64,000 nucleotides of DNA from Noviherbaspirillum pedocola (GTDB taxonomy: Bacteria > Pseudomonadota > Gammaproteobacteria > Burkholderiales > Burkholderiaceae_D), in the NCBI RefSeq assembly GCF_016632335.1, contig NZ_JAEPBG010000003.1:310001-374000 (forward strand), given 5' to 3'. Below, one piece after another: positions 9,295 through 17,584 of the stretch (positions are counted from its first letter, which is position 1; every line of letters begins with the position of its first letter). The position numbers were made by a program, and so were the translations under genes. Under the pieces are notes generated by a model. The model was not told the DNA's origin. It searched no databases and saw nothing but the letters and a program-made list of their open reading frames with translations.

Positions 9295-10137
9295 ATGGAC
9301 AACTCGCCACGCAATACACGTAGCGCTCCGAATCTGAAGCGCAGCTACGAATCTTTCAACCAAACCGAGAACGACGCGCCGCAGCAGGCTGGGCCGGACG
9401 AAATTCCCGTCGTGCTGGAAAAGTTGCTGGCAAATAAGCTGAGCGCATCTGGAAAATTGATGATTGATGGGTCAATCGGTGACGGTGAACTGCTTGAACT
9501 AAGTGCCTGGATCGCACAGTCCCCGTCCCAAGTGAAAGACATCGAGATCGACCTTTGCGTGGACAGTGACTACCTTGCAGGTCTACTGATCGCACTGGGG
9601 GAAAACAACAAAGTGACTACGCTGAATCTGACTGGTGGCCACATCAGCAAAGAAGTGTGCGCGGCTTGCGCCCAAATGCTGCACATGAACGCGTCCATTG
9701 ACGTTCTGCGCATTGCCGGAAACTGGGCAGACAGTGACAGCATATGTCTCGTATTTCAGGGGGTGGAAAACAACAAGACGCTCAAGACACTCAGCATTGA
9801 AAACCCGGAATTCGGGAAATACGGCATGGAAGCCTTGGCCGGAACGTTGAAATCCAACCGCAGTATCAAGACGCTCTGTTTGATGGAAATTCCAATCAAC
9901 ACTGTTGCAGCGGAATCGCTCGCAAACGCGTTCAGAGACAACAACGTATTAAGCAAGGTCGTCATTGTTCGGAGCGGAATAAGCACAGCCGGCATGAAGA
10001 AATTGTTGGAAGGCATCCTGGAAAGCCAATCACTGACGCGCATCACGATTCCTGAGCGCGCCTTCGAGGAAGAGGACGAAGCTCGCCTTGTTGAGGTGTT
10101 CCGCCGTAATCAGCAGAGAAACGAGCAAAGCGAGTAA
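9295..10137 (+). CDS. leucine-rich-repeat protein (ribonuclease-inhibitor-like repeats)
   Basis: 280 residues with no signal peptide or membrane segment. After a polar N-terminus (about 1-50), repeats of 27-29 residues follow with the pattern L-x-x-L-x-L/I-x-x-x-x-I: KVTTLNLTGGHISKEVCAAC, IDVLRIAGNWAD, TLKTLSIENPEFGKYGMEAL, SIKTLCLMEIPINTVAAESL and LSKVVIVRSGISTAGMKKL. This resembles eukaryote-like RNI/NLRC repeats, also used by secreted effectors of plant-associated bacteria. Base composition is visibly more A/T-rich than both neighbours, with AAC, AAA and AAT codons common, so recent acquisition is likely. Host interaction is only an inference; the protein is an orphan without a secretion gene nearby. 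Confidence 0.7.
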   Translation: MDNSPRNTRSAPNLKRSYESFNQTENDAPQQAGPDEIPVVLEKLLANKLSASGKLMIDGSIGDGELLELSAWIAQSPSQVKDIEIDLCVDSDYLAGLLIALGENNKVTTLNLTGGHISKEVCAACAQMLHMNASIDVLRIAGNWADSDSICLVFQGVENNKTLKTLSIENPEFGKYGMEALAGTLKSNRSIKTLCLMEIPINTVAAESLANAFRDNNVLSKVVIVRSGISTAGMKKLLEGILESQSLTRITIPERAFEEEDEARLVEVFRRNQQRNEQSE

Positions 10138-10292
10138 CAGACAGTCGAGCGCCGCTACTCTCCGATTGAAACTTCAAGCCGTTTCTCTCTGGCCGCGAGT
10201 GTAGTGAATCTCATGCATGCCTTGGCGGCAGCGCACGATCGTAATAGTTTCTGTCACAATTCGAGCCTACTCGCGCTACCGCCAATCACTTC

Positions 10293-11261
10293 ATGAATCT
10301 GCCTCCTCTCCCTGACTTCAACGACGTGCGTGCCGCCGCCAACCGCATCCAGGGGCAAGCCCACCGCACTCCCGTCATCACTTCACGCACCGTTAACGAA
10401 GCGCTCGGCGCGGAAGTGTTCTTCAAATGCGAGAACCTGCAGCGCATGGGCGCCTTCAAATTCCGCGGCGCGTTCAACGCGCTGTCTCGCTTCGATGCGA
10501 GGCAGCGTAGCGCCGGCGTGGTCGCCTTTTCCTCGGGCAATCACGCGCAGGCGATCGCGCTGTCAGCGCGTATCCTCGGCATTCCGGCCACAATCGTGAT
10601 GCCGCAGGATGCGCCGGCGGCGAAGATTGCCGCCACGCGCGGCTACGGCGGCAATGTGGTGCTGTACGACCGCTATACCGAAGACCGCGAGCAGATCGGC
10701 CGCGACCTGGCGCAACAGCATGGCATGACGCTGATTCCGCCATACAACCATCCTGACGTGATCGCCGGACAGGGCACTGCGGCGCTGGAATTGTTTGAAG
10801 AAGTCGGCGCGCTCGATGCGCTATTCGTGCCTCTCGGCGGCGGCGGCCTCATTTCCGGCAGCGCCCTGGCCGCGCGCGCAATGGCGCCGGATTGCAGGGT
10901 GTACGGCGTCGAGCCCGAGGCCGGCAATGATGCGCAGCAATCCTTCCGCAGCGGCAGCATCGTGCACATTGACACGCCGAAGACCATTGCCGATGGCGCG
11001 CAGACGCAGCATCTGGGCGACCTCACCTTCGCGATCATCCGCCGCGATGTCGACGATGTGCTTACCGCTACCGACGCGGAACTGGTCGATTGCATGCGCT
11101 TTGCCGCCGAGCGCTTGAAGATGGTATTCGAGCCGACCGGCTGCCTTGGTTTTGCCGCGGCGCGTCGCATGCGCAACGAGCTCGCCGGCAAGCGCGTCGG
11201 CGTGATCATCAGCGGCGGCAACGTCGACCTGGACCGGTTCTGCGCGCTGCTGGCGCAGTAG
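10293..11261 (+). CDS. PLP-dependent threonine / threo-3-hydroxyaspartate ammonia-lyase type enzyme
   Basis: A 322-residue fold-type II PLP enzyme without the regulatory ACT domain of biosynthetic IlvA. The cofactor lysine is in MGAFKFRGA (K56), SSGNHAQAIAL binds the substrate carboxylate, LGGGGLISGSALA is the phosphate loop and ISGGNVDLDRF the C-terminal cofactor contact. The ending SGGNVD and the short length match catabolic threonine dehydratase, serine racemase and threo-3-hydroxy-L-aspartate dehydratase; these cannot be separated by eye. Stands alone. Confidence 0.88.
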   Translation: MNLPPLPDFNDVRAAANRIQGQAHRTPVITSRTVNEALGAEVFFKCENLQRMGAFKFRGAFNALSRFDARQRSAGVVAFSSGNHAQAIALSARILGIPATIVMPQDAPAAKIAATRGYGGNVVLYDRYTEDREQIGRDLAQQHGMTLIPPYNHPDVIAGQGTAALELFEEVGALDALFVPLGGGGLISGSALAARAMAPDCRVYGVEPEAGNDAQQSFRSGSIVHIDTPKTIADGAQTQHLGDLTFAIIRRDVDDVLTATDAELVDCMRFAAERLKMVFEPTGCLGFAAARRMRNELAGKRVGVIISGGNVDLDRFCALLAQ

Positions 11262-11580
11262 CGCTGGCTTCACCGTCGAAAGCAGATGCGGAAGTGGATG
11301 GCTGTTGAGCCGTTCACACCGCTGTTTGCCGCCCGCTACGCTCGCAGAAATGCGCGTCGCCCCGGAAGAAGCTGGTTACTGGGGGCAATGTTCAACAGGT
11401 TTCGCGGATGGCGCTCGGCAAAGCGGCACGGCATGCAACGTGCTCGCCACCTTGGAAGGCTTCACATCGATGCCCACCGGAAAAACGTTGGCCGCATGCC
11501 TCAACGGCGGCGGCGACATGGCGGCCACCATCGTTGGATAGCAATACGCTGTAAGGGGGAGCGCGTTTCGGGCGCGCGGC
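11262..11580. other. intergenic region, no gene supported
   Basis: Several overlapping frames stay open on both strands but none has an RBS, a recognisable domain or protein-like composition. It lies between convergent genes. No clear terminator is seen. Confidence 0.5.
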
Positions 11581-11913
11581 TCAGGCGGCGATTCTTTGCG
11601 GCTGGTATTTGCTGACGACGCGATCGATGGCGGCTTGGGCCTGCCTGATCGCATGCGCCTTTTCATCGTTTTCTCGGGAAACCGCGGCTCGGTCTCCGCG
11701 GCGCGCCGCATGGTCGGCGGCGTCAATCACTTCGCGCAGAAGCAGTCGCAGTGCGGCATGGCTCTTTTCCGCTTCTGCATGGACCTGCTGATACAGCGTT
11801 TCACCGCGCGCGGCGTCATTGTGCTGATCGAGGACTTTTCCGCAAAGCGTTTTGGCCCGGTGGTCCAGCGCTTGCACTGTCAGTTGCGCGAGTTGTGTGA
11901 TTCCGAGTTTCAT
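11581..11913 (-). CDS. small helical hypothetical protein
   Basis: 110 residues starting MKLGITQLAQLTVQAL at ATG11913, preceded by CACGGAGACTTCA. The composition (Ala, Glu, Gln, Arg, His) and heptad-like spacing predict one or two long helices, possibly a coiled coil. It has no signal peptide, membrane segment or cysteine pair, and I do not recognise the family. Stands alone, convergent with the dehydratase gene. Confidence 0.55.
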   Translation of the reverse strand: MKLGITQLAQLTVQALDHRAKTLCGKVLDQHNDAARGETLYQQVHAEAEKSHAALRLLLREVIDAADHAARRGDRAAVSRENDEKAHAIRQAQAAIDRVVSKYQPQRIAA

Positions 11914-12041
11914 TGAAGTCTCCGTGTGGAATGTCGGTCTGCCAGTAACGCCCGACATCGGAAACGGGTTAGCAGTTATAACAAATTCTTACACTTTTTC
12001 CCGCCGGGAAAGATCGGATGCCGTTGCGGCCTGCGCACCAT

Positions 12042-12485
12042 CTATCGCGCCTGGGTCAGGCAGCGCATGAAAGCCGGCATGTCATCGAGGTTTTCCACGT
12101 CTTCTTGCGTCAAAACGTTTTCGCTGCTCATCTGTGGCGGACGCCGCCAGACGCTGGGCGCGGCGGCCAACGCCGTCTCGGCAACCGGCGGAAGCGCCTG
12201 CGAACGCGGCGTCGCACTCGTTTCCGTTGCGGTCGCCACGGGCATGGCATCAACCTGGGCAAGCGCCGCTTCGGTATCGGGGCTGTCCACCGCAATCGGA
12301 TATTTCAGCGAGGAATAAAACTTCAAGTCCTGGTCATTCAGGCAGAGATACACCTTGCGGTTGCAGCCGTTGCAATGGCGAACCGCATCGGAAAACGAGG
12401 TTTTCAGGCGGCTCCAGCTCGTTGGGCAGCGCGACGAAGACGAGCTGCCAGGGCAATTCTTGATGAGGAAATCGGGGGCGGACAT
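12042..12485 (-). CDS. hypothetical protein with paired-cysteine zinc-binding-like N-terminus
   Basis: 147 residues from ATG12485. The N-terminal 60 residues hold CPTSWSRLKTSFSDAVRHCNGCNRKVYLC, a pattern (C-P-x-x-W-x-x-L ... R-x-C-x-x-C-x-x-x-V-Y-x-C) seen in a family of small uncharacterised proteins; the cysteines could hold a metal. The C-terminal half is Ala/Pro/Thr-rich and probably disordered. The RBS is poor and a start at 12557 is possible. Function unknown. Confidence 0.55.
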   Translation of the reverse strand: MSAPDFLIKNCPGSSSSSRCPTSWSRLKTSFSDAVRHCNGCNRKVYLCLNDQDLKFYSSLKYPIAVDSPDTEAALAQVDAMPVATATETSATPRSQALPPVAETALAAAPSVWRRPPQMSSENVLTQEDVENLDDMPAFMRCLTQAR

Positions 12486-12715
12486 GAATGAGGGCGGGAT
12501 GGATCGCAAATGCGGATGCAATTCTACACATCGCGCCCCTCCCCAAGGTGGCGTCAAGCCGTGCCTGACCAGCGCACCCGCAATTTATTCCAGAATTTGA
12601 TGCGGAGAGGCAACATTGGCGTCTGCGCACATCCACCTATGCCGTGGGGCCGTACAAGAAAGTCCATTCTGTGGCGGATGTACCAGAAACTGGAGCGATC
12701 ACCCTCGTGCCGCAA

Positions 12716-12745
12716 AAGGCGAAGGCGAAGGCGAAGGCGAAGGCG
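12716..12745. repeat. (AAGGCG)5 tandem hexanucleotide tract
   Basis: Five perfect AAGGCG units directly beyond the stop codon of the C45-family gene (stop 12748-12750). It resembles in period and purity the hexamer runs at the tips of the 4.1-4.8 kb inverted repeat. Confidence 0.95.
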
Positions 12746-12747
12746 CC

Positions 12748-14001
12748 TCAGCTATTTTTCGCAAGCAGCAGCCCGGACAACGGAATATCGATCCAGCGAC
12801 CGCGTCGTTTCAGCGTGGTCAGCCGCAGGCGCAATGTTTCGGGTTGACAGACGATCTGAAACAGCGTGCCGTCCACCCGCGCGCCGCCGTCGCCAATTTC
12901 CACGTCCATCAGGGCGCACATGCCGTCGAGGTCGATCGCGCCCCTGCGCCCTTCGGCAATGTTCAGCAGGTTGTTGAGCCTGGCGATACTGCCGCCGGGA
13001 ATGCTGCCGCTTGCGCCGTCGCCTTCGCTGAACGGCGCGAGTTCCCATCCCTGCGGCACCTGGAAATAGTGATTGGTCTGCGCCATCAGACCCTCGGTCT
13101 GGCGCACATACGGCGCATGCGGCACGCGCTCGGCAACATTCCATTGATAGCAGCGCGCCTCGCGGCTGTCGGCCACGCCGATGTTATGCGAATAGACCGG
13201 CAGATTGGCGCGCATCCACGTATCCGCTTCATCCATGGAGCCGGCGCCGGCAAGCAAGGCCATCAGCATCGCATCGTCCCGCACCCAGGTGCGCATGTTG
13301 TAGTGGTCGCCAGTGGCATAGAAGCCGCTCGCCAGCCTGTCATGCTGAGAGCAATCGTTTTCTTCAACGAAGATGCCGCGCGCATTGATGCCGGTGGACG
13401 CGTAGATGCAGCCGGCCCAGGTGCAGATCGCGAACGGTATTGAGCCGTCATCGGGATGGAACACGGTCACGACCACATGCTCGTCCAGCGCGGCGAAGGC
13501 CGCGGTGTAGTCGTAGTTGCGACCGTAGACGAGGCGTTTGTCCACGCTGTAGTCACCCCACACGGATACGCCGGAGCAGCGCGTTTGCGGATAGATGCCG
13601 GAGCCGAAGATCAGGATCATTTCCAGCGCATTGGCTGCCTTGACCTGGTCCAGAGCCAGTCCCGAGGTTTCGGCCATGCCGACGAAGAATTGCTGCATGC
13701 CCTGCGGGTAGGCGGCATGGATTTCCTCGATGATGTCGCGGTTCATCCTGCCGCAGCCGCGGTTGTATTGGTCCTCATACGGGGCGACCATTCGATACGT
13801 CGCCCGGATGCCGTCAGCGAAGAAGGCGCCGTATTGCCGGCCCATCTGGCGCCAGCTGCCGGCGAGCACCGCGACCGGCACGTCTTCGAACAGATATTTG
13901 CGGCCCGCTTCGAAGCGGCTATGCGGACCCGGATCGGTATTGCCGCCACAGCCTGCAAGCAGCAGCGCGGACGACGACAGCAGAAACTTTCTTCTATCCA
14001 T
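12748..14001 (-). CDS. C45-family (acyl-transferase/penicillin-acylase-like) Ntn hydrolase with Tat-like lipobox leader
   Basis: 417 residues from ATG14001. The leader MDRRKFLLSSSALLLAGCGG combines a twin-arginine-like RRKF motif with a lipobox (LLAGC, C18), so a lipid-anchored periplasmic protein is expected. The body shows GSWRQMGRQYG, VKAANALEM and TRCSGVSVWGDYSVDKRLVYGRNYDY. In C45 enzymes the Cys after such a turn (here C142 of R-C-S-G) becomes the N-terminal nucleophile after self-cleavage, and GRNYDY contributes binding residues. Likely reaction: hydrolysis or transfer of an amide-linked acyl group. Substrate unknown. Confidence 0.75.
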   Translation of the reverse strand: MDRRKFLLSSSALLLAGCGGNTDPGPHSRFEAGRKYLFEDVPVAVLAGSWRQMGRQYGAFFADGIRATYRMVAPYEDQYNRGCGRMNRDIIEEIHAAYPQGMQQFFVGMAETSGLALDQVKAANALEMILIFGSGIYPQTRCSGVSVWGDYSVDKRLVYGRNYDYTAAFAALDEHVVVTVFHPDDGSIPFAICTWAGCIYASTGINARGIFVEENDCSQHDRLASGFYATGDHYNMRTWVRDDAMLMALLAGAGSMDEADTWMRANLPVYSHNIGVADSREARCYQWNVAERVPHAPYVRQTEGLMAQTNHYFQVPQGWELAPFSEGDGASGSIPGGSIARLNNLLNIAEGRRGAIDLDGMCALMDVEIGDGGARVDGTLFQIVCQPETLRLRLTTLKRRGRWIDIPLSGLLLAKNS

Positions 14002-14317
14002 GATTTGCCCATTCCTCCATTCGCAGCGTCGCCGCATGCGATGCGGTCATCGCTCACGGCGCAAGTACAGAAAGGGCAATCGGTTAGAAGAAGCTGAAAA
14101 GACGTTCAGGGATGGTGATTGGAGGCGCCGCGTAAGTTCGGTAGAAGCGTTTTTGTTCTTTTATGAGCTAGATGAAATTCGCAAATCGAACGATTGTCCA
14201 AATATGACCCAGCCGGGGAGGCAGGCAAAGCGTGGGAAAGCACTGCGCATGCGCCATGCCGTACGCCGGCTCCGTCGCCCGCTCACACGCGCCGGCGACG
14301 GAACTGGCGCCATGCCA
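14002..14317. other. intergenic region between two minus-strand genes
   Basis: 316 bp with a somewhat A/T-richer middle (about 14090-14190). No RBS-backed reading frame, repeat or strong terminator was seen. The C45-gene promoter should lie at its left end. Confidence 0.5.
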
Positions 14318-15736
14318 TCATGCCGCGAGCAGACGTTTGGTCGCCGCACGCGCCTGCGCCGCCAGCTCACGCAGATCGACGCCGGGAATCGCGTCGTCCG
14401 CAACCACGCGCGCGCCGCCGACGAACAAGGCCTTCAGATATGGCCTGCCACCGGAAGCGATGGGACCGATCGCGATGTCATGCAGGCCGAAGTAGCGCGG
14501 ATCGTCGAGCGACCAGATCGCCAGGTCGGCGGCATTGCCCGGCGCCAGGCCGGCGAGACCGGACAAGCCCAAGACGCGCGCGCCGCCGCTGCTGCCCCAG
14601 CGCACGACGTCTTCGATCGACGCCGCATCGGCGCCGCCTTCGAAGTCTCCTCCGGCATGCGTGGCTCTGGCCGATTCGCCACGCCGCGCGCGCTGCATCA
14701 GCCAGGCGGCATGCAGCTCGGAAATCATGTCGGCCGCTTCATTCGACGCCGCGCCATCGACGCCAACCGACACCGCCGCGCCCGCATCCTCGAGCTGCCG
14801 CACCGGCGCAATGCCGCTGCCAAGCCGGCCATTGCTCTGCGGGCAGTGCGCGATGCCGGTGCCGGTCGCGCCGAGCAGACGGATCTCGGCATCCTCCAGC
14901 TTGACCAGGTGCGCGAACCAGACGTCGCTGCCGAGCCAATCGTGTTCCCCGACGAACTCGACCGGCGTCATGCCGAAGCGCTCGCGCGCGCCGTTCGCAT
15001 ATTCCACCGTCTCGGAGAGATGACTGTGCAGCCGGATGCCAAGGTGGCGCGCGCAGGCCGCCGCTTCGCGCAACTCGCCCGGGTCCATCGAATGCAGCGG
15101 CGTGGTCGGCGCCAGCACGATGCGGCGCTTTGCGAACGGCGAGGCATCGTGATAGCGGCCGGCAAGGCGCTCGATATCGGCCAGGTAGTGCTCCAGCGTC
15201 TCCGGGCGCAGCGAGGCCGGCAGCGATGCTTCCAGCGCGCGTGTTTTCGTGGCGCCGCCGCGGCACAGCACGAAGCGCAGGCCCAGCGCCTCGGCTTCCT
15301 CGAACAGGATCGCGGAAGTGTCATAAGGCATGCCCGGGTAGTACAGGTAATTGTGATCGGCCACGGTGCCGCAGCCCGAGCGCAGCAGCTCCACCAGGCC
15401 GATGCGCACCGCAACCCGGAACATCGCTTCATCGAAGCGCGGCCGGAAGCGGTAAGGCGTGGCGCCCAGCCAGGGCGTCAGCGCGAGGTCGATGCCCTGC
15501 GGATCGCCCTTGAGCAGCGACTGGAACAGGTGGTGATGAGTATTGACCCAGGCCGGATACACGACGCAGTCGCTCGCGTCGACGATGGATTCGCCCGGCG
15601 CGGGCGTGAGCTTGCCCATCGCGGCGATCTTGCCGTCAGCGATGCGGATGTCCGGGCCGGGATGGCGCGCGGCCGCGCCGGGCAGGCCGGTCATGACGGC
15701 GGCGACGTTCTGGATCAGGAAGGAGGGAGATGTCAT
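14318..15736 (-). CDS. amidohydrolase, 8-oxoguanine deaminase / hydroxytriazine hydrolase type
   Basis: 472 residues from ATG15736. Metal-dependent amidohydrolase with VYPAWVNTHHHLFQSLLKG (HxH pair), RLHSHLSETVEY (third His), GIAHCPQSNGRLGSG (fourth His region) and SVGVDGAASNEAADM (catalytic Asp). These segments match the branch containing 8-oxoguanine deaminase and AtzB/TrzN-like enzymes: deamination or dechlorination of purine-like or s-triazine rings. It is the last gene of an operon with an ABC importer and a Rieske oxygenase, so the substrate is probably imported and first oxidised. Cytoplasmic; no signal peptide. Confidence 0.85.
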   Translation of the reverse strand: MTSPSFLIQNVAAVMTGLPGAAARHPGPDIRIADGKIAAMGKLTPAPGESIVDASDCVVYPAWVNTHHHLFQSLLKGDPQGIDLALTPWLGATPYRFRPRFDEAMFRVAVRIGLVELLRSGCGTVADHNYLYYPGMPYDTSAILFEEAEALGLRFVLCRGGATKTRALEASLPASLRPETLEHYLADIERLAGRYHDASPFAKRRIVLAPTTPLHSMDPGELREAAACARHLGIRLHSHLSETVEYANGARERFGMTPVEFVGEHDWLGSDVWFAHLVKLEDAEIRLLGATGTGIAHCPQSNGRLGSGIAPVRQLEDAGAAVSVGVDGAASNEAADMISELHAAWLMQRARRGESARATHAGGDFEGGADAASIEDVVRWGSSGGARVLGLSGLAGLAPGNAADLAIWSLDDPRYFGLHDIAIGPIASGGRPYLKALFVGGARVVADDAIPGVDLRELAAQARAATKRLLAA

Positions 15737-15794
15737 GGGAAACAGGATCGACAGGGATGAGCGGATGAAGATGGACGGAGCCTGCGAACGATTG

Positions 15795-15876
15795 CGTAGG
15801 TTGGGCTGACGAAGGAAGCCCAACGGAAGTCCGCACGGGATCAGGCTTCATGTTGGGCTTGTCAGCCCAACCTACG
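15795..15876. repeat. nested palindromic dispersed repeat (copy 1)
   Basis: CGTAGGTTGGGCTGAC (15795-15810) is exactly complementary to GTCAGCCCAACCTACG (15861-15876). Inside it, AAGCCCAAC (15816-15824) pairs with GTTGGGCTT (15852-15860). The same nested design recurs at 32888-32963. It lies between the permease and the amidohydrolase genes. REP-like element; no coding potential. Confidence 0.85.
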
Positions 15877-15880
15877 GCGA

Positions 15881-15903
15881 GATGGAGGCTTCAAGCCTCC
15901 ATC
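15881..15903. terminator. 23-bp palindrome centred on the permease stop codon
   Basis: GATGGAGGCTT-C-AAGCCTCCATC is a perfect palindrome whose centre holds the TGA stop of the minus-strand permease gene (15891-15893). In RNA it forms an 11-bp hairpin, which could end or slow transcription or shield the 3' end before the amidohydrolase gene. There is no U-tract. Confidence 0.5.
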
Positions 15904-16700
15904 TCGCTCTCGTGCCAGCGCGACAGACAGGCCCGCGACAGCAAGCCCATCAGCCCAAACAGCAGCACACCGGTCACGGTAATCAGGAACAGCGCGGCGA
16001 ACATGCGCGGTATGTTCAATTCGAAGCCGGCCTGGAGCAGTTGATATGCCAATCCGGTACTGGTTCCGCCCGTGCCGGCGACAAATTCGGCCACGACCGC
16101 GCCGATCAATGCCAGCCCCGAGGAAATACGCAGTCCGCCGAAAATGCTCGGCAACGCGCTCGGAATGCGCAGCCGCACCAGCGTTTGCCAGCGACTGGCG
16201 CGGTTGAGCCGGAACAGATTGAGCAATCCCGGATTCACGCTGCGCAAGCCCAGCACTGTGTTCGAGATGATGGGAAACACCGCCATCATCGTTGCGCACA
16301 GCGTGAGCGCAATCGCCGGGGTCTTGACCCAGATGATGATCAACGGCGCAATCGCGACGATGGGCGTGACCTGCAGCAGGATCGCATAGGGAAACAGCGC
16401 CGCTTCGAGCACGCGGCTCTGCACGAAGAGGAAGGCCGTCAACACGCCAAGCCCCACTGCCAGCGAAAAGGCGAAGAAAGTGATGCGCAAGGTGACCAGC
16501 AATGCATGAAACAGCAGGCTCCAGTCGGCGAACAGGGTATGGCCAATCGCCGATGGCGAAGGCACCAGGTAGACCGGCACCTGCAACAAGGTGCACAGCA
16601 TCTGCCATACGAGCAGCATCAATGCGCCGACCGCAAGCGGCGCAGCCATGCGGCGCATGCGCGGATCGGCCAGCAGCGGAGGCCTGGAAGCGGGGGACAT
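15891..16700 (-). CDS. ABC transporter inner-membrane permease (SsuC/TauC/ThiX type)
   Basis: 269 residues from ATG16700 (GGAGAA upstream). Six hydrophobic segments, first at about 20-38, and the cytoplasmic loop typical of BPD permeases of the nitrate/sulfonate/pyrimidine class (ISSGLALIGAVVAEFVAGTGGTSTGL). It would form the channel for the ATPase encoded 11 bp upstream and the binding protein at 18728-19729. Confidence 0.93.
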   Translation of the reverse strand: MSPASRPPLLADPRMRRMAAPLAVGALMLLVWQMLCTLLQVPVYLVPSPSAIGHTLFADWSLLFHALLVTLRITFFAFSLAVGLGVLTAFLFVQSRVLEAALFPYAILLQVTPIVAIAPLIIIWVKTPAIALTLCATMMAVFPIISNTVLGLRSVNPGLLNLFRLNRASRWQTLVRLRIPSALPSIFGGLRISSGLALIGAVVAEFVAGTGGTSTGLAYQLLQAGFELNIPRMFAALFLITVTGVLLFGLMGLLSRACLSRWHESEMEA

Positions 16701-16711
16701 GGTGTTCTCCT

Positions 16712-17584
16712 TCAATGGGCGGATGTCTGATTGGCGGCAACCAGCAGGTCCGACAGCTGCTTGCAATAGCCAACGAATTGCGGTGACACGCGGAAGTCTT
16801 CATCGCGCACTGCCGGGCCGTCGATAGGCACATCGGCAATCACGCGACCCGGCCGCGCGGCCATCACCACCACGCGCGACGACAAATACACCGCCTCGTA
16901 AATGCTGTGGGTGACAAAGACCACGGTGAGATCGCGCTGCGACCACAGCGTGCGCAGATCCGCATCGAGCTTGTTGCGGGTGAACTCATCGAGCGCGCCG
17001 AAAGGCTCGTCCATCAGCAGCAGATTCGGCTCGGTCGCCAGCGCCCGCGCGATCGAGGCGCGCATCTGCATGCCGCCGGAAAGCTCGCGCGGATAGACCT
17101 GGCCGAACTTCGACAGGCCGACCAGGTCCAGCGCATCACGCACGCGCGCATCCGCCTGTACACGCGGCACGCCGGCCAGATCCAGCGGCAGCCGCGCATT
17201 GTCGGCCACGCGCGCCCAGGGCATCAGCGTGGCTTCCTGGAACACCATCGCCAGCGTGCGGCCCGGCGTGTTCACTGAAGCCATGTTGCTGCCCCACCAG
17301 CGCACCTGTCCCGCCGAAGGCTGCTCGAGGCCGGCGAACATCTTCAGCAGCGTGCTCTTGCCGCATCCGGACGGACCGAGCAGCGACACGAACTCGCCGC
17401 GGCCTATCGCCAGCCGCACGCGGTCCAGCGCGTGGGTACCGTTCGGGTAAGTCTTTTCCACGCCATTGGCCAGCAACACCGCATCCTTTGCCTCGCCCTC
17501 GGTGGCGCTCCTGGCAAGCAGTTCAGCTTCTTCACGTTTCATCGTCGCTTCCTTGCCGGGCGCACCCGGCTGTTGCGGTTTCAT
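16712..17584 (-). CDS. ABC transporter ATP-binding protein (SsuB/TauB/ThiZ type)
   Basis: 290 residues. Walker A GPSGCGKST, Q-loop VFQEATLMPW, signature LSGGMQMR, Walker B LLLMDEPFGALDE and switch VTHSIYEA are all intact. The start ATG17584 overlaps the Rieske oxygenase stop (ATGA at 17581-17584), which ties the two genes in one transcript; a second in-frame Met at 17542 is possible. Energises the permease encoded directly downstream. Confidence 0.95.
   Translation of the reverse strand: MKPQQPGAPGKEATMKREEAELLARSATEGEAKDAVLLANGVEKTYPNGTHALDRVRLAIGRGEFVSLLGPSGCGKSTLLKMFAGLEQPSAGQVRWWGSNMASVNTPGRTLAMVFQEATLMPWARVADNARLPLDLAGVPRVQADARVRDALDLVGLSKFGQVYPRELSGGMQMRASIARALATEPNLLLMDEPFGALDEFTRNKLDADLRTLWSQRDLTVVFVTHSIYEAVYLSSRVVVMAARPGRVIADVPIDGPAVRDEDFRVSPQFVGYCKQLSDLLVAANQTSAH

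Noticed and set aside
13730-15760. 676-codon plus-strand frame
   Set aside because: Lies antisense to the C45 hydrolase end and the whole amidohydrolase gene; Arg/Ala/Gln-rich with no recognisable fold.
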